Source: Aralia elata (Eukaryota; Streptophyta; Magnoliopsida; Apiales; Araliaceae). Taken from it: a DNA stretch of 64,000 nucleotides. The notes below the pieces were generated by a model. The model did no database searches and had not been told where the DNA came from. It worked only from the letters and a program-made list of their open reading frames with translations. The stretch is taken from the NCBI GenBank assembly GCA_034770075.1, contig CM068379.1, positions 43,779,130 to 43,843,129 of the forward strand, in the 5' to 3' direction. Position numbers and translations under genes: made by a program. Position 1 is the stretch's first letter, and every line of letters starts with the position of its first letter. Shown here in pieces: positions 46,129 through 57,948 of this stretch.

Positions 46129-46290
46129 CAATGCTACATGGTACAATAGGGTTCACAATCTAAATTTTCAGATAGTAAAAAGTTTGTTTTGCATTGACTA
46201 AAAAAAGGGGCGCAATATCTAAATATCGCTATAGTACAAGGATCACTTTTGCATTTTATTCAATTCGATACTGATTTGCGATGTGGTCTG
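46129..46290. repeat. Diverged copy of the sequence upstream of the reductase gene
   Basis: GCTACATGGTACAATAGGG and the following CTAAATTTTCAG...TTTTGCATTG...TTGCATTTTATTC match, in order, 47210-47222 and 47441-47525. The preceding part is at 40395-40445 (GGTGTTAAATTGGCATGTCA against 47168-47186), so the gag-only element split this copy. The MITE at 47224-47430 is missing here. Confidence 0.6.
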
Positions 46291-46500
46291 GTGCAGTGCG
46301 GTGTGTTTATAAATACCGATGATAATTACAATCACAATATACGTATGCTTATAAGTACTAATCGCAATTACAATATACGGATGCCTGTAAGTACTAATCG
46401 CAATTACAATATACGATTATTAATATTAATAATCACAATTATATAATTTTTTGCGATTACGGTTACATGCGATTGCGGTGTATAGCGGTGCAGTTACAAT
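46291..46500. repeat. Short tandem duplications with GCGATTGCGGTG-type motifs
   Basis: TAAGTACTAATCGCAATTAC is repeated with ~38-bp spacing (about 46351-46430). GTGCAGTGCGGTGTG and GATTGCGGTGTATAGCGGTGC bracket the block at about 46290 and 46470. The bracketing motifs resemble ends of hAT-type MITEs, which is only a resemblance. Confidence 0.4.
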
Positions 46501-47161
46501 TTCATAACCATTTTTATATATACTTAAAAAAATTATAATATATAATTTTTATACTACTAATTTACATTATAAAAATTATTTTTATTTCAACACATTTAAA
46601 AATCTTATGTATAACATAAATACTCAAAAATTCAATTTAAAAACTATAACTATACATGAATAGAATAATATATAAGGAACTATTATTATATATGTTAAAC
46701 TAAAAATAAATAAAATTGTGGACTTAATTACATTAATTAAAGTGATTTTAATAACTTATCACAATAAAGTTCTAACATGTCATTTATGTTTCTTGTAATA
46801 GTAGATTATTATGAATTATCTTGTCTTTCATATTAATGTGTATAAAATTAAAGAAAACTAATGAATTTTACCATTAATTTATAGATGGATTATTTATTGT
46901 TTTAATAGTATAAATAGATGAATTATTATTGTTATATTTTCATTGATAAGTTACTATATATAAAATTTTATTATTAATTAATCAATATATTTTAGAAATA
47001 ACCTGTTTTCTTATGAAAATTAATGTAGCATATTTCAATTACGTACTTTATTATTTAATTATAAAATTTAAAAATAAATATTTAATTATATATTTAAATA
47101 AAATATATTTATAAAAAATATTAACACTATATTAAGTGTACACCTATAACCTTTTAAATTG
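46501..47161. other. AT-rich intergenic stretch
   Basis: No gene or repeat structure that I can support; extremely AT-rich. Confidence 0.5.
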
Positions 47162-47223
47162 TCAAAGATGTTAAATTGACGTGTCAACGTATTATGTGTA
47201 TAAGTCAACGCTACATAGTACAA

Positions 47224-47430
47224 TACGAATTTTTATTAGGAGGTCCAGGTCTTCTTAGGACCTTCCTATACATTTTTGACATGTGTAATGGTCATACATA
47301 ATTAATACAAATTGGCTCTCATATGTTATGGGCTATTGGTTAAAAAAGTAATTATTGTACACGTGTCGAAAATGTATAAAAATATCCTTTTTTTAATTGA
47401 AAAACCTGAATCTCCTAATAAAAACTCGTA
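47224..47430. mobile_element. MITE with ~27-bp terminal inverted repeats in the reductase gene upstream region
   Basis: Left end TACGAATTTTTATTAGGAG and right end (reverse complement) TACGAGTTTTTATTAGGAG. The similarity continues as GGTCCAGGT against ATTCAGGT. A further inner inverted match is TATACATTTTTGACATGTGTA against TATACATTTTCGACACGTGTA. At 207 bp it forms one large hairpin. The duplicate upstream region at 46129-46290 lacks it, which gives an empty-site comparison. No clear target duplication is seen apart from a terminal TA. It contains TATAAAAATA at about 47375. Confidence 0.7.
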
Positions 47431-47653
47431 CATTCACACTCCAAATTTTCAGCTAACAAAGAGTTGATTTTGCATTGCCTACAAAAAATTCAAATAAGTA
47501 CACCGGTCATTTTTACATTTTACTCGTACGGAATTAAAGACCTCAAGAAATGGATAAACCCCCTACAGCCACCCACCAGTAGAAAACCATTTCCCCCTTT
47601 TTCCCACCAAGAAAAAAAAGAGAGAAATTCACACACTTTCCCATAAATTTGTA

Positions 47654-48157
47654 ATGACATCTCCAGCTTTCTTCTCCACATCCCCATTTCTAAATCACCA
47701 TAACCCTTTACCCTCCACAAAATCCCCTTCTCATCTCACTTGTTCTTTAGCTTCTTCCCTAATCAAAACTACAAGAAAAAGGGTATTCAGATCATCAATT
47801 AAAACTTCTTCAGATTCAATAAGAACAATTGTTGAAGACCCTTCAATTGCTTCCTCTTCAAATGGATCTGCAACAGCTTCATTGTACACTGTCGAGGAAA
47901 ATGAAGCCAAGGCCAAAGTTGGAGCTAGGGTTAGGGTTAAGGTCCCTTTGAAAGTTTACCATATTCCAAAAGTACCCGAGTTTGATTTGAACGGGTTGGA
48001 AGGGGAATTGAAGCAATACGTCGGCGTTTGGAAGGATAAGCGAATTTCGGCGAATTTGCCATTTAAGGTTCAGTTTGTTGAGAATATTGAAGGGCTTGAT
48101 GGCCCGGTTAAGTTCTTTGCGCATCTTAAGGAAGATGAGTTTGAGTATATTGATTGA
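47654..48157 (+). CDS. FTRV: Ferredoxin-thioredoxin reductase variable chain, chloroplast precursor
   Basis: A 167-residue intronless ORF. Residues 1 to ~60 are rich in Ser, Thr, Lys and Arg with few acidic residues, a typical chloroplast transit peptide; the processing site is not certain. An acidic/Ser linker follows. Residues ~88-167 are the variable-chain domain (an SH3-like barrel): KVGARVRVKVPLKVYHIPK, then DLNGLEGELKQYVGVWKDKR, ISANLPFKVQFV and the invariant-looking end KFFAHLKEDEFEYID. The partner is the catalytic chain with the 4Fe-4S cluster. Together they pass electrons from photosystem I ferredoxin to stromal thioredoxins, switching on Calvin-cycle and other enzymes in light. The variable chain has no catalytic cysteine, and none is seen here. 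The ATG at 47654 is the first in frame and gives the full transit peptide. The length fits plant homologues. It is the only convincing host gene in the window. Confidence 0.94.
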   Translation: MTSPAFFSTSPFLNHHNPLPSTKSPSHLTCSLASSLIKTTRKRVFRSSIKTSSDSIRTIVEDPSIASSSNGSATASLYTVEENEAKAKVGARVRVKVPLKVYHIPKVPEFDLNGLEGELKQYVGVWKDKRISANLPFKVQFVENIEGLDGPVKFFAHLKEDEFEYID

Positions 48158-51100
48158 TTGAATTATGTTCTTTTTGGTGTTATTATTACTACCATGAATG
48201 TCACAAAAATAATAGTTTTGTACAAGTTGTATGCCAATTGATGATATAGATAATCTTCAATTTTATATACATGTTTTAGACTTAAGTATCGGGTTTTAGT
48301 TTTTTGAGCTAACTGCTGATGGGTTTTAATAAATAGTACAGTTCAAATATAGTAATCGGGTTCAGTAGGAAAGTTAGCATTTATAAGTCAAACATTTTAA
48401 AGCATTTTTTGACCTTGGTGTAATTTAAGGCCAATTTCAAAACATATCTTGAAAGATGATGAGATTAGGTAACTTTAATTTTATGGGGCTCTTTATTTGG
48501 AAGTTCTAAGACAGAACTATGAAATTGTAATTTGTATTGAAGGAGGATATTTTTAGTTGCTTTTGTAGGTGCAATGTGTCTAATTAGGATTGTAGCTTTT
48601 TTTGGAGATTATTATGCATGTCATTTTAAATATTAGGATGATGCAATGGAGTTTCTAGTTCACATGATGCAAAGTAGCTTAGTCACACTTGATGAGGATG
48701 ATGCAATGGAGTTTCTAGTTCACATGCTGTTGTAGTAGTGGTGCCATTGCTTAAAATTAGTTGCACAAAGTAAAGCGATGTCTGTAAATATGAATACATC
48801 CATGAAAGATGTATAAAATGGTTTAATTGGAGATAGCATGTGATGAGGACGCTGAATCCAAAGCCAAGATGCAAAATCTATTTATTTTATAAAAGTTTTA
48901 GTATGTGTAATGTAAGCGTAATTGCTCGCCAGCATATGTAGTTGAACACAAACAAACTGCATTTGTTTTTCTCAACAACATATTGCCACTAAACCTTGTC
49001 AATCATTTAATTTTTGTCATGAGAGGTATTCTGTATCAACCCTTGAATATTGCAGGTTCCCTTACTAATATATGCAAGTCAACGTTGACTTGTCTTATGT
49101 GTTTTTGTGTATTAATGTTACTGTATTCCACTTCTTACTTTATTAGAAAAGAAGTGTTCTGATTGCATACAAATCAGAGGATTTGCCAGTCGATTTTCTC
49201 ATGTCTTTTATGCGATGAGATACCATTTTATTTAATGTTGTTCTCTTCTTAGCTTATGATTGACTTGCATTTGAGTTTCTGATTGTGGTACAATAATTCT
49301 TCAACGGATGCCTTCCCTCTTCTCTCTTCCCTCTTCCGTTCTTCCTCCTTTTTAGGAGATACTTATGTAAACTGACATAATTTTGGTAATTATTGTGGAC
49401 TATGTAGAGAATAACTTAACTTTATGGTTCTTGATCCCTCCTAGTAGATTGTTCACACAACATAAATTAAAAAGGGGAAAGTTCTGGTCTCTGAAGTTGT
49501 AAATCTTGTTGAATTGCTCTTATTTGGTCTATATTTTACTGAATTCATTTTTTTTTCTGTACTGAATATAAATTGCAGATGATGGTCTTTATGTTGATAA
49601 TGAAACAAATCTAGTGTAACCATAATTGAACTATATATGGGTGAGAACTGAGAAGCGCTTATTAGTTGGTAATGGAAGATTCATTAAAAGCTCTGAGTTT
49701 CTTTTTGACAAGTATAAAAGCGCTTAACATGTGGAATAATGAAATGAAGTATTATGTTGCTCCCAGTTACATGTTTTTACTGTATTAGTTGGTGACCTAG
49801 GTGGAATTTATGGCCATTGATCTAATGGATGCTGTCAGTGACTAATAGCCCATATATATGGTCTTGCAAAAGCGTCATATAAATATATATCCGCACATAT
49901 GTATCTATATATGTATGTACTTATATGGTGGATGGATGGACCTCTTAGAGTATCCTATTAGTCTTCTGGCACATGATCCAACCTACAAAAACCTTGCATT
50001 AATGACATAAGTTTGTGTCATTGCCCCTTTATAGCTAGAAAGATTCTACCATGTAACTTCTTCCTCGTGAAAAAATGGAGTACTTCATTGAGTCTACACC
50101 TTGGGTTTATTTCTTTGTATATATTCTGCCTCCCAGTTCTATATTCTAGTTGAGGAGAAAACTCATGGTAGTGTAATAAATTCTTTCACACTTTCTTTTC
50201 TTGTATCTTTGATATTTTCTTTTTCTTATTTCATTTTGTTCTACCGGTTGTGCTTCAGTGTACAGACTACAGAGATGTTTGTCGAGCATTTGAGATTGCA
50301 TTTGACTTCTTTTGTTTTTGCAATTTTCTTTAAATTTTCTTCTTTGAGAGCATGCAGTACTTATTCCCAGCTTTTATTGTGCCTTGAAAGTTTTGGAGTT
50401 ACTGATACTTGTTTTATTAGTATATTTATGTGCAGGTTATTAGGCCTTGAATTTAGCCAATAGGTTAAATAGTTAGATGCTTTGTGTAATATCTGAATTC
50501 TGAGGTTTTGGCTTCAGTTATATTATCTCTGAGAATAGACCTGTTTTTAGTTCTAAGCTCTGCAGTTGAAATTATTATTGCTCGGAAGCTGTTGAGTACA
50601 TACAAGGCACCATAGAAGTAAATCCAACCATAGAAGTACATACGAGGCACCATAGAAGTATATAGTTGTTCAGTTTGTTAACACTCTATTTCATCTTGGG
50701 TAAGATCATAGAAGCATATAGTCGTTCAGTTTGTTAACGCTCTATTTCATCTCAGGTAAGATCATTGTATTCCATAGACTTTATACCTGCAAAAATAGCA
50801 AACTGGCAGCCCAACGAATTTTGCTAGGAGAAACTTTCCATGTGGGAGTCAGTTAACTTGCAAAGGAGAGAATGATGTTAATAATGGAGAGTATAGAGTT
50901 CAGAGAGAGAATGGAGATCCTTTCACTTGAGCAAGATACTCATACTTATAGGTGAGCGTCACGTGCTTTGGCAACGTGCCCTGACCCTCTTATGCTTTGG
51001 TTGTGTGTGTTCACATATTTGTCATACTTTGGTAGGTAGAATTTGTCCTTACCTACGTTTGACACTGCCATGTGTTGGGTGACTCATTTAATACTATATT

Positions 51101-51167
51101 AGGGGTTGTTAGACCATGTGTTCATGTTGTACTTTGGACGGGCCTATCACTTTGAACTCTGGAGTCG
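48158..51167. other. Downstream intergenic region with small duplications
   Basis: No supported gene. Direct repeats: GATGATGCAATGGAGTTTCT at about 48638 and 48697. A ~55-bp unit (ATAG(T/C)(T/C)GTTCAGTTTGTTAAC...) occurs at 50661-50711 and 50716-50767, next to a short repeat of GTACATAC(A/G)AGGCACCATAG at 50597 and 50637. An open frame at 50101-50463 is hydrophobic low-complexity sequence with no family resemblance. Confidence 0.5.
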
Positions 51168-51415
51168 GTCTTATGGTCCAAACTTCAAAGTACGTTGACG
51201 ATATAATACCCTAGCTCAATTGATGCAGACCTGGGGCAAAACAGATGCTACTTGAGCAGTCTTATGGTCCAAACTCCTAGCTCAATTGATGCAGACCTGG
51301 GGCAAAACAGATGCTACTTGAGTGGTCTTATGGTCCAAACTCCAAAGTACATTGACGATATAATACCCTTGCTCAATTGATGCAGACTTGGGGCAAAACA
51401 GATGCTACTTGAGCC
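51168..51415. repeat. Tandem triplication, 91-66-91 bp
   Basis: Three copies beginning GTCTTATGGTCCAAACT and ending GATGCTACTTGAG at 51168-51258, 51259-51324 and 51325-51415. The middle copy lacks a 25-bp block (AAAGTAC..GATATAATACC). Confidence 0.85.
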
Positions 51416-51708
51416 AAGAATGTGGTGAAACTCACAATGGTGAAGGCATTTGAGATACTGATATACTTGTGGCCTTGTTACATGTCAATACTAATAAAGA
51501 GCAACTATGTCAATTATGCTAGTTAAAATTTTAACTAGCTAGTTGCTTGATCCAAATTTTGTTAGTTTATGAATCAGATAGCAAGCTTTTAGACTACTCA
51601 GTGGTTGCAAGTGAAAGTTGTTTAAGCTAATCTATCACTTTTTGTCCAGTACACACTTGGGAAAAGCATATTTCGGTATTGTAAGGTTTTAAGCCCAGAA
51701 AAATCCAA
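51416..51708. other. Intergenic stretch without a gene
   Basis: No ORF or repeat of note before the copia-like LTR. Confidence 0.4.
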
Positions 51709-53339
51709 TGTTGATATTTATTTTATTATTTTAATAATAAAATTTAATTTCATTTTGCATAATTAAATGTGTCATAAATTATTTGTCCATAATTATACAT
51801 TTTATAATTTATGTATATGAAGAAGTGTCATATACAGAAGACATAAATTATATGTTATGTATAATTGAAGAAATATATTGTTCTCAATCTTATATGGAAA
51901 TGGACATACCATTTTAGTAGATTGTAATACACTCGATTGGATGATTTGTTTTAGTCATGTAAAGTGAAGCCTTTAATCTAGTGTATTGGTGTATTTTTGA
52001 AATACATAGAACTGGATCGTTACGAAAAATTATTTGTTAAATACTGTTATTATAAATAATTTTTCAATTACTATTAATGTGCAATTACTCTTAATCCTGA
52101 GAGAATAATTGTAAGACCCCGATAATTTTAATAAATATAATTTAATTTTCTTATTATTATTTTTAAACAGAAAGGTGTTAAATCGATAATGATAAAGTTA
52201 CTAGTGAAATGTGAAAATTGAGAAGTCTAGTAATAACGCTAAATCACTATTCACGCGATCACTATTCACGGGAGACTATTCACGCTAAAAACGCTTTTAC
52301 ACTTTCTTCGACCTTCGAATTACGTTATAACGTTTATATGAGCTGGATACAAAATTATACGGTATAAATACGAAAGTACTATTCATACGAGTATACTATT
52401 CATTTATACAAAAAGTCAAACCTGTATGTCGGGGAATATTCCTTCTGTTGGATAATATTCGTTCTGTCGGAGAATATTATATTCGGTAAAGTACGACGGC
52501 GCCGAAATATCAAAATATTAGTGGGCCCCACAATGGAAATATTGTCAACGATAGTGGGTCCCGTTGTCGGATACTGAAAACGACAGTATTTTGTCAACAG
52601 TATTATCACCGGCAACTGTTGAAATACCCGGTAATAAAAAGAACAGTAAAACGCGTTATTCTACAGTAGTACGCGGTATTTCACAGGCACACGGTATTGC
52701 ACAGTATTTTAAATTATTGATTCAATAATTGATAAAGTAGCAATTGCACAGTATTTTGATTTAATAATTACAATAGCATCCGCATGGTACTTTTTATTAT
52801 TTATCATAGTACTGTAACTCATATTAATTGTTATGATATTTTAGCATTATTGATGGATTAAAAGTGGAGTCTAACTTAGGGGTACCTAATTGAAATTTTA
52901 AAATTCACATGTTGTGAACTATTGGTTCACATGTGGGAACTATTAGGAGATGTTATGCAAGATTGATAATACTTGAGGGATTATATTAAAAAGTAGAGGC
53001 AAATATGAAGGTACTAAAGTGTAATAAGTCGAGCCCTTATTGTGCAATTAATGAAACTTGGTTTTCCTATAAATAGGAGGGGTTATCTTAAGAAATCTTC
53101 ACACCTTACTTGCATATACTCTCTCTCTCTCTCTATAAATTTCTTAAGTTCTCTAAGTGTGCTAGGCTATTGTGAGTATTTGTGAGAATACTAGTATTGT
53201 CCAAGTTAGTAAACTTCATAGAAAGCAACATCCAATCACTTATTAACGAAGGTAGGGGATATCATTTCTTTCATACTCTTATGTAATATCATTTGCTTCC
53301 TTGTTCGTAAGTGATATTATACTCAGAAAGGTTGTTATT

Positions 53340-53560
53340 CATTCCGTATTAATTTGTGGGGATAACCTGTCTACGCGGATTACCGCATGACGAGTGAATA
53401 ACCCTTCGTATTCGTTACTTATTAATCTTTTGTGGAAATAATCTGTCTACGCGGATTACCGCATGACGGGTGAATAACCCTTCGTATTCATTACTTATTA
53501 ATCTTTTGTGGAAATAATCTGTCTACGCGGATTACCGCATGACGGGTGAAAACCCATTTG
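53340..53560. repeat. Three 76-bp tandem repeats in the LTR
   Basis: The core CTACGCGGATTACCGCATGA recurs at 53371, 53447 and 53523. The same triplet is in the other LTR at about 56440-56655. Confidence 0.9.
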
Positions 53561-53939
53561 CAGTTTCATATATTCTGTTATACTCGTATAACGTATCATT
53601 TATTTTGTACTCTTTAAGGAATATCTTTTCTTTCATATTTCTCCATTTATGATAAGAATTCTCTGTTTGTTTCCAAAACCTTATTTTTAAATGGAGAAAA
53701 TCCTTGAAATTAGTAGAATATCCTTAATAGTTTGTGCTTCATCTAATATCTTTTCACTTGAATCTTTCTATTTCATTTTATACGTTATAGTTGAAGTATG
53801 AAATAATTTCTTGAATATCATTCTTGAATTTGACTCCACAATTTGGTCATCGTGTTGGCAATTTGGTCAATCTTTGATACTGATTAAATTATAAAGCTTT
53901 TCTTATCCTTGATCTCACTGTATCATTGTCATCATCCTC

Positions 53940-54345
53940 ATCCTCATACTTAAATTGTGGTGATAGTTCTCTTTGGCCCGTAGTGCAAAGATGAACTGGC
54001 GTGACATGATTTTGACCAAACTGTGTATTGGTATTATCATGACTTTTGGTGTTACAAACAAAGGCGTATGGTGATAGTTCTCTTTGGCCCGTAGTGCAAA
54101 GATGAACTGGGGCATGATCATGACCAGTGATGGTACAAATAAATATCTTTGGCATGTATTGCAAAGAGAGGCTGTTGAAAACTGTTGATTGGTGTTACAA
54201 ATAAATATCTTTGGCACGTAGTGCAAAGAGAGGCTGTTGAAATTGTTGATTGGTGTTAAAAATAAATATCTTTGGCACGTACTGCAAAGAGAGGCTGTTG
54301 AATATAAACTGTTGATTTGGATGTTCATAAACAGGAATTGTTGAT
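53940..54345. repeat. Two related tandem-repeat blocks near the LTR end
   Basis: Two copies of GTTCTCTTTGGCCCGTAGTG are followed by three ~62-bp units starting ATCTTTGGCA(C/T)GTA (54144, 54207, 54268). Minus-strand open frames here are only a reading of these repeats. The equivalent is at 57040-57440. Confidence 0.85.
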
Positions 54346-54845
54346 TGGTGTTACAGGGATAAAATATTGGTGGTGATCCTTTAATTTATAGAAGATGGTA
54401 GATATTATAATCTACTTGACTCTTCTAATGGATTGTTTGTTCCGCTGCAATTGTTGTTATTGAACAATTATAATATCTTTTAATCTCTGATTTATTATTG
54501 TTGAAGACTAAAGATAATTTTTATTCTTCATTATCTTAGTCATGATATTTCCTACTGGGCTATTTGTGCTCACCCTTTTCCTTTGTTCTCTTCAGGAAAA
54601 TAGAGTGTAGCGGGGACTAGCCGGGGAATGGAGTGATGGTCCGAGGCAATAGAAGTGTCTCAATACCTTACTATTAGTGTGGCAATAAGTGTATTGAGAA
54701 TTTAAGATGTATTTGTATTGTGTTGTTGTATTTTGCACGATACTTATTAGTTATAAATGGGAAAATTCGTATTTGTATTTGTATTTTGTGGAATGTTATT
54801 GGCGACTCAAAATGGGTTGTGTGGACCTATTTTGGGGGCGTCACA

Positions 54846-55210
54846 GTTGGTATCAGAGCTTAGGGATATGATCTCTGGCAGAGATCTGGGATTAGAACTA
54901 GGAGGGGAGAGACGAGTTAAATCCTTCGCTAGTGTGTCCTACCTAAGCTAAACTTCTCTATTTAATTAGTTGGTCTTGTCGTAGAGACACGATGTGAGAT
55001 GTCAATTTTTTTTAACTAACCTTTTGTTTTGTGGTCGCATTTAAGAATGGTATTTGAAAACCAGGAGATGAGCAATGGAGAAATTATGATAAAGAGGAAA
55101 TGACATGGGAACTAGAATCTGAAATGAAAGCCAGGTATCCTTATATATCTCTTTGATATGCCAGGTACGTACGTAAATTTCGGGGACGAAATTTCATAAG
55201 GAGGGGAGAT
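54846..55210 (+). other. Interior of the short-interior element: PBS, remnant, PPT
   Basis: TGGTATCAGAGC (54848-54859) is the standard initiator-Met primer site. The far end reads TTTCGGGGACGAAATTTCAT and then AAGGAGGGGAGAT, the end of the chromovirus pol frame and a PPT. Everything between gag and the last codons of pol is gone. This minimal set is enough to be copied if gag, RT and integrase come from elsewhere. Confidence 0.85.
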
Positions 55211-57948
55211 TGTAAGACCCCGATAATTTTAATAAATATAATTTAATTTTCTTATTATTATTTTTAAACAGAAAGGTGTTAAATCGATAATGATAAAGTT
55301 ACTAGTGAAATGTGAAAATTGAGAAGTCTAGTAATAACGCTAAATCACTATTCACGCGATCACTATTCACGGGAGACTATTCACGCTAAAAACGCTTTTA
55401 CACTTTCTTCGACCTTCGAATTACGTTATAACGTTTATATGAGCTGGATACAAAATTATACGGTATAAATACGAAAGTACTATTCATACGAGTATACTAT
55501 TCATTTATACAAAAAGTCAAACCTGTATGTCGGGGAATATTCCTTCTGTTGGATAATATTCGTTCTGTCGGAGAATATTATATTCGGTAAAGTACGACGG
55601 CGCCGAAATATCAAAATATTAGTGGGCCCCACAATGGAAATATTGTCAACGATAGTGGGTCCCGTTGTCGGATACTGAAAACGACAGTATTTTGTCAACA
55701 GTATTATCACCGGCAACTGTTGAAATACCCGGTAATAAAAAGAACAGTAAAACGCGTTATTCTACAGTAGTACGCGATATTTCACAGGCACACGGTATTG
55801 CACAGTATTTTAAATTATTGATTCAATAATTGATAAAGTAGCAATTGCACAGTATTTTGATTTAATAATTACAATAGCATCCGCATGGTACTTTTTATTA
55901 TTTATCATAGTACTGTAACTCATATTAATTGTTATGATATTTTAGCATTATTGATGGATTAAAAGTGGAGTCTAACTTAGGGGTACCTAATTGAAATTTT
56001 AAAATTCACATGTTGTGAACTATTGGTTCACATGTGGGAACTATTAGGAGATGTTATGCAAGATTGATAATACTTGAGGGATTATATTAAAAAGTAGAGG
56101 CAAATATGAAGGTACTAAAGTGTAATAAGTCGAGCCCTTATTGTGCAATTAATGAAACTTGGTTTTCCTATAAATAGGAGGGGTTATCTTAAGAAATCTT
56201 CACACCTTACTTGCATATACTCTCTCTCTCTCTATAAATTTCTTAAGTTCTCTAAGTGTGCTAGGCTATTGTGAGTATTTGTGAGAATACTAGTATTGTC
56301 CAAGTTAGTAAACTTCATAGAAAACAACATCCAATCACTTATTAACGAAGGTAGGGGATATCATTTCTTTCATACTCTTATGTAATATCATTTGCTTCCT
56401 TGTTCGTAAGTGATATTATACTCAGAAAGGTTGTTATTCATTCCGTATTAATTTGTGGGGATAACCTGTCTACGCGGATTACCGCATGACGAGTGAATAA
56501 CCCTTCGTATTCGTTACTTATTAATCTTTTGTGGAAATAATCTGTCTACGCGGATTACCGCATGACGGGTGAATAACCCTTCGTATTCATTACTTATTAA
56601 TCTTTTGTGGAAATAATCTGTCTACGCGGATTACCGCATGACGGGTGAAAACCCATTTGCAGTTTCATATATTCTGTTATACTCGTATAACGTATCATTT
56701 ATTTTGTACTCTTTAAGGAATATCTTTTCTTTCATATTTCTCCATTTATGATAAGAATTCTCTGTTTGTTTCCAAAACCTTATTTTTAAATGGAGAAAAT
56801 CCTTGAAATTAGTAGAATATCCTTAATAGTTTGTGCTTCATCTAATATCTTTTCACTTGAATCTTTCTATTTCATTTTATACGTTATAGTTGAAGTATGA
56901 AATAATTTCTTGAATATCATTCTTGAATTTGACTCCACAATTTGGTCATCGTGTTGGCAATTTGGTCAATCTTTGATACTGATTAAATTATAAAGCTTTT
57001 CTTATCCTTGATCTCACTGTATCATTGTCATCATCCTCATCCTCATACTTAAATTGTGGTGATAGTTCTCTTTGGCCCGTAGTGCAAAGATGAACTGGCG
57101 TGACATGATTTTGACCAAACTGTGTATTGGTATTATCATGACTTTTGGTGTTACAAACAAAGGCGTATGGTGAAAGTTCTCTTTGGCCCGTAGTGCAAAG
57201 ATGAACTGGCGTTTGACATGATCATGACCAGTGATGGTACAAATAAATATCTTTGGCATGTATTGCAAAGAGAGGCTGTTGAAACTGTTGATTGGTGTTA
57301 CAAATAAATATCTTTGGCACGTAGTGCAAAGAGAGGCTGTTGAAATTGTTGATTGGTGTTACAAATAAATATCTTTGGCACGTACTGCAAAGAGAGGCTG
57401 TTGAATATAAACTGTTGATTTGGATGTTCATAAACAGGAATTGTTGATTGGTGTTACAGGGATAAAATATTGGTGGTGATCCTTTAATTTATAGAAGATG
57501 GTAGATATTATAATCTACTTGACTCTTCTAATGGATTGTTTGTTCCGCTGCAATTGTTGTTATTGAACAATTATAATATCTTTTAATCTCTGATTTATTA
57601 TTGTTGAAGACTAAAGATAATTTTTATTCTTCATTATCTTAGTCATGATATTTCCTACTGGGCTATTTGTGCTCACCCTTTTCCTTTGTTCTCTTCAGGA
57701 AAATAGAGTGTAGCGGGGACTAGCCGGGGAATGGAGTGATGGTCCGAGGCAATAGAAGTGTCTCAATACCTTACTATTAGTGTGGCAATAAGTGTATTGA
57801 GAATTTAAGATGTATTTGTATTGTGTTGTTGTATTTTGCACGATACTTATTAGTTATAAATGGGAAAATTCGTATTTGTATTTGTATTTTGTGGAATGTT
57901 ATTGGCGACTCAAAATGGGTTGTGTGGACCTATTTTGGGGGCGTCACA
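55211..57948 (+). repeat. 3' LTR of the short-interior element
   Basis: 2738 bp, nearly identical to 52110-54845. An apparent ORF at 57810-57992 spans the LTR end and is not a gene. Confidence 0.93.

Larger units (their letters stand above)
52110..54845 (+). repeat. 5' LTR of the short-interior element
   Basis: 2736 bp. Contains the TATA-like CTATAAATAGGAG (about 53067-53079), a CT microsatellite just after it, three 76-bp tandem repeats (53340-53560) and ~62-bp repeats near the 3' end (53940-54345). Confidence 0.93.

Noticed and set aside
47654..48157. FTRV ORF as a chloroplast NDH subunit (NdhO-like)
   Set aside because: Considered first because of size and transit peptide, but the C-terminal domain (VPLKVYHIPK, KDKRISANLP, KFFAHLKEDEFEYID) fits the ferredoxin-thioredoxin reductase variable chain.
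50101..50463. 120-codon hydrophobic ORF downstream of FTRV
   Set aside because: Phe/Ser-rich low-complexity translation of T-rich DNA, no start context, no homology recognised.
53889..54328. Minus-strand ORFs encoding repeated SLCSTCQRYLF-type peptides
   Set aside because: They are translations of the ~62-bp tandem repeats in the LTR and occur in both LTR copies with frame changes.
52110..57948. Segmental tandem duplication of host DNA
   Set aside because: TG...CA ends, PBS, PPT and a 5-bp target duplication show that it is an LTR element, not a host duplication.
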